A stretch of DNA of 51,391 nucleotides from positions 40,908 to 92,298 of the forward strand of contig PBLG01000006.1 in the NCBI GenBank assembly GCA_002722315.1, in the 5' to 3' direction. Below are positions 29,901 to 35,510 of this stretch, piece by piece. The position numbers were made by a program, and so were the translations under genes. The stretch's first letter is position 1, and every line of letters starts with the position of its first letter. The notes under the pieces are model-generated. The model was given only the letters and a program-made list of their open reading frames with translations, had not been told where the DNA came from and made no database searches. This DNA is from Lysobacterales bacterium (GTDB lineage: Bacteria; Pseudomonadota; Gammaproteobacteria; Xanthomonadales; Wenzhouxiangellaceae).

Positions 29901-32900
29901 CCGCGATGTGGCGATCACCGCCGACGGCCGCTTCTTCTTTGTCGCCGCGGCCGATTCCGACGCACTCGCGCTGTTTGCCCGCGATTCCGGGACCGGCGCG
30001 TTCGGGTTCGTCGCCTTCTACCAGGACGGGCAGGTCGGCGTCGAGGGGCTGGGGGGCGTCAGCCGAATTCTACTGGGGCCGGGCGGTGCCCACCTGTATG
30101 CGGCCGGCGCGCTGGACCAGGCGCTGGCGGTATTTGCCGTGGACGAAGGCACGGGCCACCTGAGCCAGACCGGATTGTTCAACCAGGGCGTGGACGACGT
30201 CGATGGTCTCAACCGCGTCACCGGCCTGACGCTGACCGCCGACGGTACGGCCCTGCTGGTGACCGCCGCCGAAAACCAGTCGCTGGCGGTATTCCGACGC
30301 GACAGCCTTTCCGGCGCGCTCGGCTTCGTCGAGGCGCGGCTCAACGCCGACCTTCTGGGCACTGCAAGCGAAGACGCGCTGCTCGCGCCGGCCGCGGTGG
30401 TCGAGGCGGGTGACCGGATCCTGGTCGCGGCGCGCGGCAGCGACCGGCTCGGTCAATTCGCGCTGCAACTGCCGGAGATCGGCGTCACGCCCGTACCGCG
30501 AGCATTGACCGCGCTGGGCGTCATCGATGGCGCCACGGTCGGGTCGGCGCTGACCGCGCCGTCCGGCCTGGCATACGATCCGGACCAGGCCCGCCTTTAC
30601 GTGGCCGCCGCAGAGGGCATCGCGCTCCTGAGCCTGCTGGGCGAGGTCCCGCAGCTGGTTGAGCAATTCCCGGCGGCGACAACGCCGGTGCTGGCGGGCC
30701 TTGAAACCCTGGACCTGGGGCCGGGCGGCCGACACCTGTATTCGCTGGGCACGGCCGCGGGTACCGAGATCGGCGTCTGGACGCGCGAGCGCGGCTCGCG
30801 CTGCGGTCCTTCCGGGCAGGTGAGCCTGGGTCGGCAGCCGGTGGATATCGTTTCCGGTGGCCAGCTGGTATACCGCGTGGAAGGCCGCGTCCAGGCCAAC
30901 GCCACCGGCGAGCTGCGCTACACGGCGTCGGTCACGAACCCGGTCGACGGACAGGAACTGAACCCGACGGACAACTCCGCCACCGACGTCGATCCGCTTT
31001 CGCCCCGGCCCGACCTTGGCCTGAGCAAGATCATCGAGACCGCGCCGGTCGTTGCCGGCCTGCCGGTAGCGTGGCGAATCGACCTGGACAACGCCGGGCT
31101 CAGCGACGCGCCGGCGGCCAGCCTGGTGGACCCGATGCCGGTGTTCCCCGCAAGTTCCGGCGGAATCACCGCAGGCAGCCTGGGCTGGAGCTGCCAGGCC
31201 AACCCGCCGCTTGATGGCGCCGAGCAATACGCAATCCCGGCGCCGGTGTCGTCGTTGGTCATCGGGCCGCAGCGGAACTACCTGTATGCAACGGTTCCCG
31301 CGGTCGACGCGCTGCAGGTCTATCCGATACTCGCCGATGACACGCTCGGCGCGCCTTCGACCATTTCCGAGGGCGATGCGCTGCCGGGCGGCGAAGCGAC
31401 GGGTCTGGGCGGGGCTTCCGCCGTCGCGGTCTCGGCCGACGGTCTTTCGGTCTACGTCGCCGGCGAAAGCGGCAACAGCCTGGTCGCGTTCCGGCGCGCC
31501 GAGGCCGGGGCGCCGCTCGATTACGCGCAGACCTTCACCACCACGTCACCGGTTGCAGGCGACGCCGTGGCGGGCTTGCGCGGTGCGCGAATGGTGCGCA
31601 TATCCGCCGACCAACGCTTCGTGTTCGTCGCAGGCGCGACGTCCAACGCCATCGCGGTGTTTGCGCGCGACCGCCTGACCGGGCAGCTCGAATTCGTCGA
31701 GCGCGTCGGAGACGCGCTGGACACCATCGCCCCGGAATTCGACGTCATCAAGGGCGTTGCCGATCTTCACGTGACCGCGGCGAGCGACGCGGCCTATGCC
31801 GTTGCGCCTGGATCGCAGGCCATTTCGCGGTTCTCGGTCAATGCCCAGTCCGGCGTACTGACCTTCGAGGCGGTCCTGCGCGCGGGCGATTCAGGCCTGC
31901 CGGATCTGGCCGGAATTCGTGCAATCACCGCCTCGCCGGGCGATACCCATCTATACGCGCTGGCCGACGCAGGTGTTCTGGTGTTCGGCCGAGGTGCCGG
32001 CGGCGGCCTGGAGTTCCAGGGCCTGTTCGATGCGTTCCCCGGTCCCGCCCCGGCGCGCGGCCTGATCGTGGATTCGTCCGGCTCGCGCGCCTACCTGCTG
32101 GCCGGCGGGATCGACGGGTCGTTCGTGCACGTGCTGCGGCGCGACTGGACCGACGGCTCGCTGGAATTCTGGTACAGCCAGGCGTTGGAAGGCGGCTCGC
32201 CGAAGGCCATGGCCCAGGACGCAATCGCGCAGCATCTCTACGTGGCGGACGGCGAGAACCGGCTCGACCGGTTCGACGAACGCGCGCTGTCGCGGTGCCG
32301 GCCGTCTACGGGCGGCCAGGACATGCTGGATACCCGGGTGGACCTGGGTGCGACCGGCTGGTCGACGTTCGAACTCGACGCCACGGTGCACCCTTCCGCA
32401 CGCGGCACGCTGGACAACAGCGCGACGGCCGTGCCGTCCGAAGGCGAAGACCCCGATCGCGGCAACAACACCGCATTGGCGAGCGCGCCGATCGAGGTGA
32501 TCTCCGATATTTCCGTCACCAAGACCGGTCCGGCCGAGGCGGTCGCCGGCGAACCGATCGTCTACGAGATCACGGTGACCAACACCGGGCCCAGCAGCGC
32601 GCTGGGTGTGGTGATCACCGACATCGCCCCGTCCGCGCTCGAGCAGATCGAGTGGACCTGTGCGGCCAGCGACGGCTCGACGTGCCTGACCGGCGGCACG
32701 GGCGCTCCGGTATTCAGCGCCGACGTGCTGCCCGACGGTCAGCTCGATATCATCCTGAATGCGGTGATCGATCCTGCCTTCATCGGCCTGATGACCAACG
32801 CGGTGGCGCTCACGCCCGAACCGGATTCGACCGACCCGACGCCGGGCGACCACGCCGACAGCGTCGAGACCGAGGTCGTCGCGGTGGCCGACATATCGGT

Positions 32901-34509
32901 GACCAAGGCGTCGGTGAATGCGGAAATCGTGGCGGGACTGCCGGTGGTCTGGCGCATCGACGTCGTCAACGACGGACCCAGCGACGCCCCCTCGGTGGAC
33001 ATTGCCGACACGCTGCCGCAGAACTTGAGCAACGTGACCTGGACCTGCACGGCGGCCGGCGGGGCGACCTGTCCGGCCGGCGGCACCGATGCACCCGACT
33101 TCAATGCGTTCATGCCCGCGGACGGTTCACTCGAAATCCTGATCGACGCGGATCTTGCCGCGGCGGCTACAGGCAACCTGGTCAACACGGTCGACGCCGT
33201 CGTGGCCGCGCCGGTCAACGAGCCTGACCTGTCGAACAACATCGCGACGGCCAGCGACGTGATCGAAGTGCGCGCCGACATGGCGATCGAGCTGACCGCC
33301 CCGCGCAACCCGTTCGACCCGGCCGGGTCGATCGAGCTGCCGCTGAACGTGGCGGTGGTCAACCTCGGCCCGTCGAACTCGCGCAATGTCGATGTGATCA
33401 TCGATTTCTCCGCGCCGGTCCAGCAGACCAACGCGGGCTGCACCCAGCCGCTGGCCACGCGCGTGCGCTGCCTGGTTTCGCAGCTTGATCCGGGTGCGAC
33501 CAGGACGCTGGAGTTGTCGCTCACCGCGCTGCCCCAGGCCCCATCGACGCTGGTGGTCGACGGGCTGGTGCTGACCTCGGCCGAGGACATCAACGCGCTC
33601 AACGACACCGATTCGGTATCCATCGAGCTTGTGACCGGCATCGACCTGGACGTGAGCGTGGACAACGGCTTTGACTGGCTGTCGCCGGGCCAGGCATTCG
33701 ATTACCTGATCCGCATCGACAACTTCGGTTCAGTCGACGCCGGTGCGGTCGACGTGACGGTGCCGGTGCCGATGGAACTGCTGGACGCCGAATGGACTTG
33801 CGAGCCCGCGGGTGCGGCCAGCTGCGATGCCGCGGCTCTGGGCGGGATCGTCGATTCCGCCGACGTGCCGTCGGGCGACTCGGTCACGTATCGATTGAGC
33901 GTGCTGGTCGACCCGCTGGTGGACCTGACGGTGCCGCAATCGGTGACGTTGACGGCGAGCGCCGACGCCTCGCCGCCCGGAGACGACATCAACCTGGTCA
34001 ACAACATCGGCGTGGACCAGGACGAGATTCGCCTGCAAATGTTCCAGGACGGGTTCGAGTCGGACACGGCGATTCCGTCACGCGTTCAACCGGTCGAGGC
34101 CGACATGTCGTGTTTGTCCATCGATGTTGCCCGCGACTCGAGCGCGGCAGATACGCCGCTTCGAGTGCTGGACGCGCATTCGGCGACCGGCGAACGGTTG
34201 CTCTGGCTCGACCTGAGCCGCCGCGGCGCGCAGTCGTGGTTCCAGGTGAGCGTGATGCAGGCCGACGGCCTTGCCAGCAGCGGCTGGATGGCCTGGCCAG
34301 AAGGCGAGGACGGCATGTCGATTCGCATCGACGACCGCCGGGCCGAACTGCTTTCGGGACGTACAAGCCTCTGGGCCGCACCCGGTCGACTCCCCGATTC
34401 GCTTCGCTCGGTAAGCCGTGCGCCGCTTCGACATGTCGATGTCGGCACCGGACTGTTCGAGGTGAACGGCTGCGATAGCCAGATCAATTCAGATACAGGG
34501 GTTCAGTGA
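20911..34509 (+). CDS. Giant secreted DUF11-repeat protein with inserted beta-propellers (4532 aa)
   Basis: Signal peptide at about residues 1-40 (second ATG at 20917 fits the GAGGG at 20903-20907 better). The body is about 15 DUF11-like beta-sandwich units, each of the pattern N-x-G-P-S-x-A, W-x-C, C-x-x-G-x-G, N-T-A. Four units (Cys957/1758, 1895/2285, 2925/3298, 3428/3796) carry large beta-propeller insertions between the two Cys; a fifth insertion (about 2361-2750) sits in the N-terminal loop of another unit. Blades follow S-P-D-G-R-H-V-Y-V-A-x, as in YncE/lactonase-like propellers, but no enzyme residues are evident. F-Q-D-G-F-E lies at 4378-4383 and is followed by a 149-aa C-terminal domain of unknown type. 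Probably exported and folded outside the cytoplasm; function unknown. It is the first large gene of the operon. Confidence 0.9.
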   Translation: MKMIRWHELRSGRAFGDVLLLVFGIALALGLLASAPAAADITLDIDFAGPAEYTPGTTAVYTLHVANTGDMVENALHAATAFPDGATVTGAVCEAVGTGSICSDAIGQGDLDASGNAIAANGGSITWTLTVAFASDLALDPLSVAAPVASSDATQSDTVEVSSSLKRISELAVTKSASLIDGLASYTPGTSAAGQFTLEVTNQGPSDAPGVTLTDLAPTGMTIASWTCQALTPGGACPNSGGSGDINEVLDIAAGAGLAFTLDADFASDMRADPLVNDAMLDVPPALNDPGCVEEADNPGVLVCPEHAASASLARDARVDLDVQIQAAGQSFIPGTGGFQVELLIGNAGPSDAFGASLPLAWPGAVELAEWGCLPVESCSPASGSGDGDISLDIAADGSATVNVVLAFDSAARADLVLSALVESTDGVDEDTGNNADQIELTVDRRADVEVVKRADFATIVNGASFGYGIEVRNLGPSDIGPDPASTEPTLELGVLLEDVFPEVLLGSLDQCADPDVPCWRACSSDGGIVGQYTPGTCPDPNDVVEGSGDIADLNFNLAAGSTSTVEAFVRVDSTANAQTVTNTAMVLLDESTPTSARPFSVGGGADTGSVDTELVFGTDLRVATTDGTVSAVAGQAHVYTIVVENTGFANANGVAVADSFPLFAAPAGPGFTSGSVSWQCRAFNGACCNSNTSACGLTDPTAPVFTDALAGSVDLPAQSRVEFTVTGTLDPRATGTLVNQAAITVPSGIEDPITENNVSVDDDTELLVQPGLRISKQLRSITDTNGNAPFTLNYRIVIDNDGPSFAAAAVLADPLDDFVLVPATAAWSCSVRANPGNTVCGAASGSGGPLSTTLAIDPGGRIRIDLSVQTNDSAIGQVTNTATLSAAGVQVSDSVTTSLRGSAKLSVTKTAVSANATPGNPMDYVIEVRNEGPDDVFGATVKDTFPPEFDSVAWSCTATTPVPGDLALLGATEPPETAGNAVVVSPDGRHVYVIGQASDSLMVFQRNITPGAGFGEAQLLEIERDGANDSSDPGLAVFGMQRPIDVAISPDGGQVFVLAQPVAPPDATEPVDTSPSLVVFSRDLTEGGAAFGRLSFADRVGDGLPSSARRLAVTQTHVYVTGSGDPVGEPDNTADLISIFQRSSTTGVPAHDVNLTVEVPQEAGPIVVDAARSLAFVASAANGSVSMYSVDPAQAALPAGRLSLLGTAASSPAAPAVDLALAPDAPQLYLSVAGATALRRFGYDGLAPSLAFRRGDELQAGIADPGTGGNARIAIAPDGEHLVGSVSATGVVFAFRRDPVSGNLSFQESTASTAGLDQAAEIAVSPDGRHLLVATAASGDGGNSPLTIISRTAPDPLFEFIEVDRDSDDPGLRLRGPVDQAISPDGRHVYALSLGENAITMFERTALAGLDGADPGAHLVPVASWVDGDNGVAGLDRARRVLVSPDGTSLFVTSDDNSTLAVFRRDNDPASAGFGRLTFLQNMRQGQDGVAGINGARGMVMDPTSTHLYVAGSFGSSIALFSRAADGTLSFVEQVVGGSNGVTGLAGISELAITGDGDQVMGTSVNARALAVFNRNRSGQGVPGRIDFVQAQPITLGDVGVVPTALAIPGGNADAAGEHVYVASQNADALLVLRRVTDPTSASFGRVLPLAGVVNGQDGLAAMNGPVDVAVSEDGKRIYVAAEFSDSLLVFDRDTNAASEKFGMPNLVEFRTDGIGGVDGLRSVRSISLSRDSRFVYASGFGDDAIASFRLGVGSVCASGGGGNIDDRVDIGVGGTIEYRATGILGAAATGSVSNTVEVSVPSTFIALAPQSGCPNGADYCATATKPLVPAGSLSISKEAEQVSFIAGETARYTITIENAGPSSLVHEPGFPLTVSDPLDGNPSFVQGSAVWRCEASGSGQLDFMRAWRETDPLDGQAEPLTGLAGVSGLALVPGTSGARLVGASVLDDSVSVFARDPASGALVAQFTARSGEMLGGQLLTALDGAQAVAVSADGEFLYVASRISDSVTVFSLTAAGGLALVQTVQGLVGLDQAIDLALSTDGAQRTLYVAGANDDAVAVFQRDAQTGRLTWIQSVQQGIGGVSGLADVSKVVVSPDGRQVYALSPTTGAIALFERNTTSSALTWRTTYDQLDLGVGLGGIDSAVFDADGQFLYVASEFENAIHVLARDTGTTSTRGSLSPASSIRQSDAGVTGLVGVSSLAITADGVNLYASSQSGDTVAWFVRDSIDGRLRFAGLRTNLAAGVEGLDGAGNMVVDDALGQLFVAGTRDAAIVQFERSADSFCPASGAGELVDVPFNIGAGGSVVFTIDVEVAGDATGVIENTAELTAARDPDNPSQSDTETSVSSTVADLAITKDDGLSEIDGLHGARAVAATGAFVYVAAPDDNAIGVFSRNFDQGTPGHGALEFVEAVRNGENGVDGLGRVSDIALTGDRAHVYTTSPLANSLTVFERNAAGGGLDFLEVQQNGVLGVSGISGASALALSGDDAHVYVTGRFSNAVSTFARQVDPLSPDFGMLEFVDADQNGLDGVAGMIEPVALAVAPDGRHVYVLGADGDTLVVFARNSTPGSGSFGRLTYLMHYANNSDGVGWIGGVRDLVVSADGERLYVLGDAAGTLARFDRDPASGGLAFVDFLADGTGGVTGLTGARSLLLDDATGTLYAAGAAAGAIARFAIDPDSGAPTFVDTLANGDPAPLTGGEAFGLEGVSGLVLPADGDHLYAVSDQRDAVLTLQRTGGSSELEFQQILIDGLGGIAPGVEVEYLITVENLGPSDVDEARVVDRFPDAFEQIAWQCSAAQGSGAQCISGGSGDLDTVASLPAGGRITIRASGVVSAGATGRLVNTATVSAIGVTDPVPGNNSATDDDTVLSPAADLIVTVDNGVDSVVPGDSVGWDVIVSNNGPSSVRGVLVEDRVPAALFGATWSCSAEPAAGTLGDPLAQGGAFAPAALEISADGRFAVAVGGDRVEVFRRDILSGALESLQVLAEGVDGVTGIRGGRDVAITADGRFFFVAAADSDALALFARDSGTGAFGFVAFYQDGQVGVEGLGGVSRILLGPGGAHLYAAGALDQALAVFAVDEGTGHLSQTGLFNQGVDDVDGLNRVTGLTLTADGTALLVTAAENQSLAVFRRDSLSGALGFVEARLNADLLGTASEDALLAPAAVVEAGDRILVAARGSDRLGQFALQLPEIGVTPVPRALTALGVIDGATVGSALTAPSGLAYDPDQARLYVAAAEGIALLSLLGEVPQLVEQFPAATTPVLAGLETLDLGPGGRHLYSLGTAAGTEIGVWTRERGSRCGPSGQVSLGRQPVDIVSGGQLVYRVEGRVQANATGELRYTASVTNPVDGQELNPTDNSATDVDPLSPRPDLGLSKIIETAPVVAGLPVAWRIDLDNAGLSDAPAASLVDPMPVFPASSGGITAGSLGWSCQANPPLDGAEQYAIPAPVSSLVIGPQRNYLYATVPAVDALQVYPILADDTLGAPSTISEGDALPGGEATGLGGASAVAVSADGLSVYVAGESGNSLVAFRRAEAGAPLDYAQTFTTTSPVAGDAVAGLRGARMVRISADQRFVFVAGATSNAIAVFARDRLTGQLEFVERVGDALDTIAPEFDVIKGVADLHVTAASDAAYAVAPGSQAISRFSVNAQSGVLTFEAVLRAGDSGLPDLAGIRAITASPGDTHLYALADAGVLVFGRGAGGGLEFQGLFDAFPGPAPARGLIVDSSGSRAYLLAGGIDGSFVHVLRRDWTDGSLEFWYSQALEGGSPKAMAQDAIAQHLYVADGENRLDRFDERALSRCRPSTGGQDMLDTRVDLGATGWSTFELDATVHPSARGTLDNSATAVPSEGEDPDRGNNTALASAPIEVISDISVTKTGPAEAVAGEPIVYEITVTNTGPSSALGVVITDIAPSALEQIEWTCAASDGSTCLTGGTGAPVFSADVLPDGQLDIILNAVIDPAFIGLMTNAVALTPEPDSTDPTPGDHADSVETEVVAVADISVTKASVNAEIVAGLPVVWRIDVVNDGPSDAPSVDIADTLPQNLSNVTWTCTAAGGATCPAGGTDAPDFNAFMPADGSLEILIDADLAAAATGNLVNTVDAVVAAPVNEPDLSNNIATASDVIEVRADMAIELTAPRNPFDPAGSIELPLNVAVVNLGPSNSRNVDVIIDFSAPVQQTNAGCTQPLATRVRCLVSQLDPGATRTLELSLTALPQAPSTLVVDGLVLTSAEDINALNDTDSVSIELVTGIDLDVSVDNGFDWLSPGQAFDYLIRIDNFGSVDAGAVDVTVPVPMELLDAEWTCEPAGAASCDAAALGGIVDSADVPSGDSVTYRLSVLVDPLVDLTVPQSVTLTASADASPPGDDINLVNNIGVDQDEIRLQMFQDGFESDTAIPSRVQPVEADMSCLSIDVARDSSAADTPLRVLDAHSATGERLLWLDLSRRGAQSWFQVSVMQADGLASSGWMAWPEGEDGMSIRIDDRRAELLSGRTSLWAAPGRLPDSLRSVSRAPLRHVDVGTGLFEVNGCDSQINSDTGVQ
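23782..26181 (+). other. Propeller insertion A (14 blades) inside DUF11 unit 7
   Basis: 800 residues between Cys957 and Cys1758 of the giant protein. Fourteen strand motifs of the S-P-D-G-R-H-V-Y-V type can be counted, from V-V-V-S-P-D-G-R-H-V-Y-V-I-G to I-S-L-S-R-D-S-R-F-V-Y-A-S-G, which fits two seven-bladed propellers in a row. The DUF11 unit resumes at C-A-S-G-G-G-G-N-I-D. Confidence 0.75.
26596..27762 (+). other. Propeller insertion B (7 blades) inside DUF11 unit 8
   Basis: 389 residues between Cys1895 and Cys2285. Seven blade motifs are visible, from L-A-L-V-P-G-T-S-G to M-V-V-D-D-A-L-G-Q-L-F-V-A-G. The host unit resumes at C-P-A-S-G-A-G-E-L. Confidence 0.75.
27991..29160 (+). other. 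Propeller insertion C (7 blades) in the N-terminal loop of DUF11 unit 9
   Basis: About 390 residues between A-D-L-A-I-T-K-D-D-G (ending residue 2360) and G-I-A-P-G-V-E-V-E-Y (about 2753). Seven blade motifs. Unlike the others it lies before the N-x-G-P-S strand; this unit's own Cys pair keeps a short loop (C-S-A-A-Q-G-S-G-A-Q-C). Confidence 0.7.
29686..30801 (+). other. Propeller insertion D (7 blades) inside DUF11 unit 10
   Basis: 372 residues between Cys2925 and Cys3298. Seven blade motifs, from L-E-I-S-A-D-G-R-F to L-D-L-G-P-G-G-R-H-L-Y-S-L-G. The host unit resumes at C-G-P-S-G-Q-V. Confidence 0.75.
31195..32295 (+). other. Propeller insertion E (7 blades) inside DUF11 unit 11
   Basis: 367 residues between Cys3428 and Cys3796. 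Seven blade motifs, from L-V-I-G-P-Q-R-N-Y-L-Y to M-A-Q-D-A-I-A-Q-H-L-Y-V-A-D. The host unit resumes at C-R-P-S-T-G-G-Q-D. The next two DUF11 units have short Cys loops of seven residues. Confidence 0.75.
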
Positions 34510-35507
34510 TGTCGCGATTGGTGAGCCTGTTGCTCGCGGTGTTGCTCGGTCTGGCGATCGGGTTCGTACTCTGGGGCGATCGTTCGGAACGGGCCGCCGC
34601 GCCCGACGACTGGGTCGCGCGCATCGGCGATCGATACATCAGCGTCGAGGAATTCGCCGAGGAACTGCGTCTTCGCGGCGGCAATCGTCCGGGCCAGTTC
34701 TTCAGCGCCGAGCAGCGCAGTGCACTGCTCGACCAGTTGCTTTACCAGGAAGCGCTGGTCAATCGTGCCCGCGATGCCGGTATCCACGAGAAGCCGGAAG
34801 TTCGCCGATCGCGCGACCAGATCCTGGTCAACCAGATTCTGCAGGCCGATCTCAGGCCGCGCCAGGCCGACGCCGACATCGCGCCCGAGGAAATCCGGAC
34901 CTTCTACGAGGCCAACGCCGATGAATACGCGATTCCGGCCCGACGCCGGGTCGCCATGATCTTCTTCGCGTTGGGCCCGGATGCCGGCGACCAGGCGCGC
35001 GAGGACGTCCGCGCCAGGGCCGAGGCCGTGCGCACCGAAGCGCTCGCAATGGCCGACGAGATACCGGATTTCGGCATGCTGGCGCGCGAGAATTCCGAGC
35101 ACCAGGCCAGCCGTTATCGCGGCGGGGTCATCGGATGGATCGGCGAGGGCAACCCATCGCGCTACAGCTATCCCGAGATCGTGGTCGAAACCGCAAACGC
35201 GTCGACCGAGCCGGGGTTCATCTCGCCGGTGCTGGAAGGCGAGGACGGGCTTTACCTGGTCCGCCTGGTGGACTACCAGCCGCGCGCGACGCGCTCGCTG
35301 GAAGAACTGCAAGACGGCATCCGCCAGAGGCTGCTGCGCGATCGGTTCAACCAGGTCGAACAGGATTTCCGGGATGAGACCCTGGCCGCGGCCGATATCG
35401 AAATCCGGCCCGGTGCACTGGACCGTTTCCAGCCCGAAGGCGCGCCCCCCGAACAACAACCCGAACAACCGCCTAGCCTGCCGGCTTCGCAAACCGGAGG
35501 AAATTGA
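34509..35507 (+). CDS. Membrane-anchored parvulin-type peptidyl-prolyl isomerase
   Basis: A 332-aa protein. The ATG at 34509 overlaps the giant gene's TGA (TGATG) and has AGGGG seven bases upstream. The N-terminus (S-L-L-L-A-V-L-L-G-L-A-I-G-F-V-L-W) is an uncleaved-looking signal anchor, so the rest is periplasmic. Residues 35-130 resemble the helical chaperone part of PpiC/SurA-like proteins, and about 140-265 a parvulin domain, with A-M-I-F-F-A-L, D-F-G-M-L-A-R-E-N-S-E and R-G-G-V-I-G-W-I as the classic blocks. A Pro/Gln-rich tail ends the protein. Its place between giant exported-protein genes suggests a dedicated folding helper for the repeat proteins; that is inference. Confidence 0.88.
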   Translation: MSRLVSLLLAVLLGLAIGFVLWGDRSERAAAPDDWVARIGDRYISVEEFAEELRLRGGNRPGQFFSAEQRSALLDQLLYQEALVNRARDAGIHEKPEVRRSRDQILVNQILQADLRPRQADADIAPEEIRTFYEANADEYAIPARRRVAMIFFALGPDAGDQAREDVRARAEAVRTEALAMADEIPDFGMLARENSEHQASRYRGGVIGWIGEGNPSRYSYPEIVVETANASTEPGFISPVLEGEDGLYLVRLVDYQPRATRSLEELQDGIRQRLLRDRFNQVEQDFRDETLAAADIEIRPGALDRFQPEGAPPEQQPEQPPSLPASQTGGN

Positions 35508-35510
35508 TTC

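Noticed and set aside
23782..32295. Lactonase or other enzyme activity of the propellers
   Set aside because: The blade motifs resemble YncE/6-phosphogluconolactonase-like propellers, but no catalytic or metal site could be identified, so only the fold is claimed.
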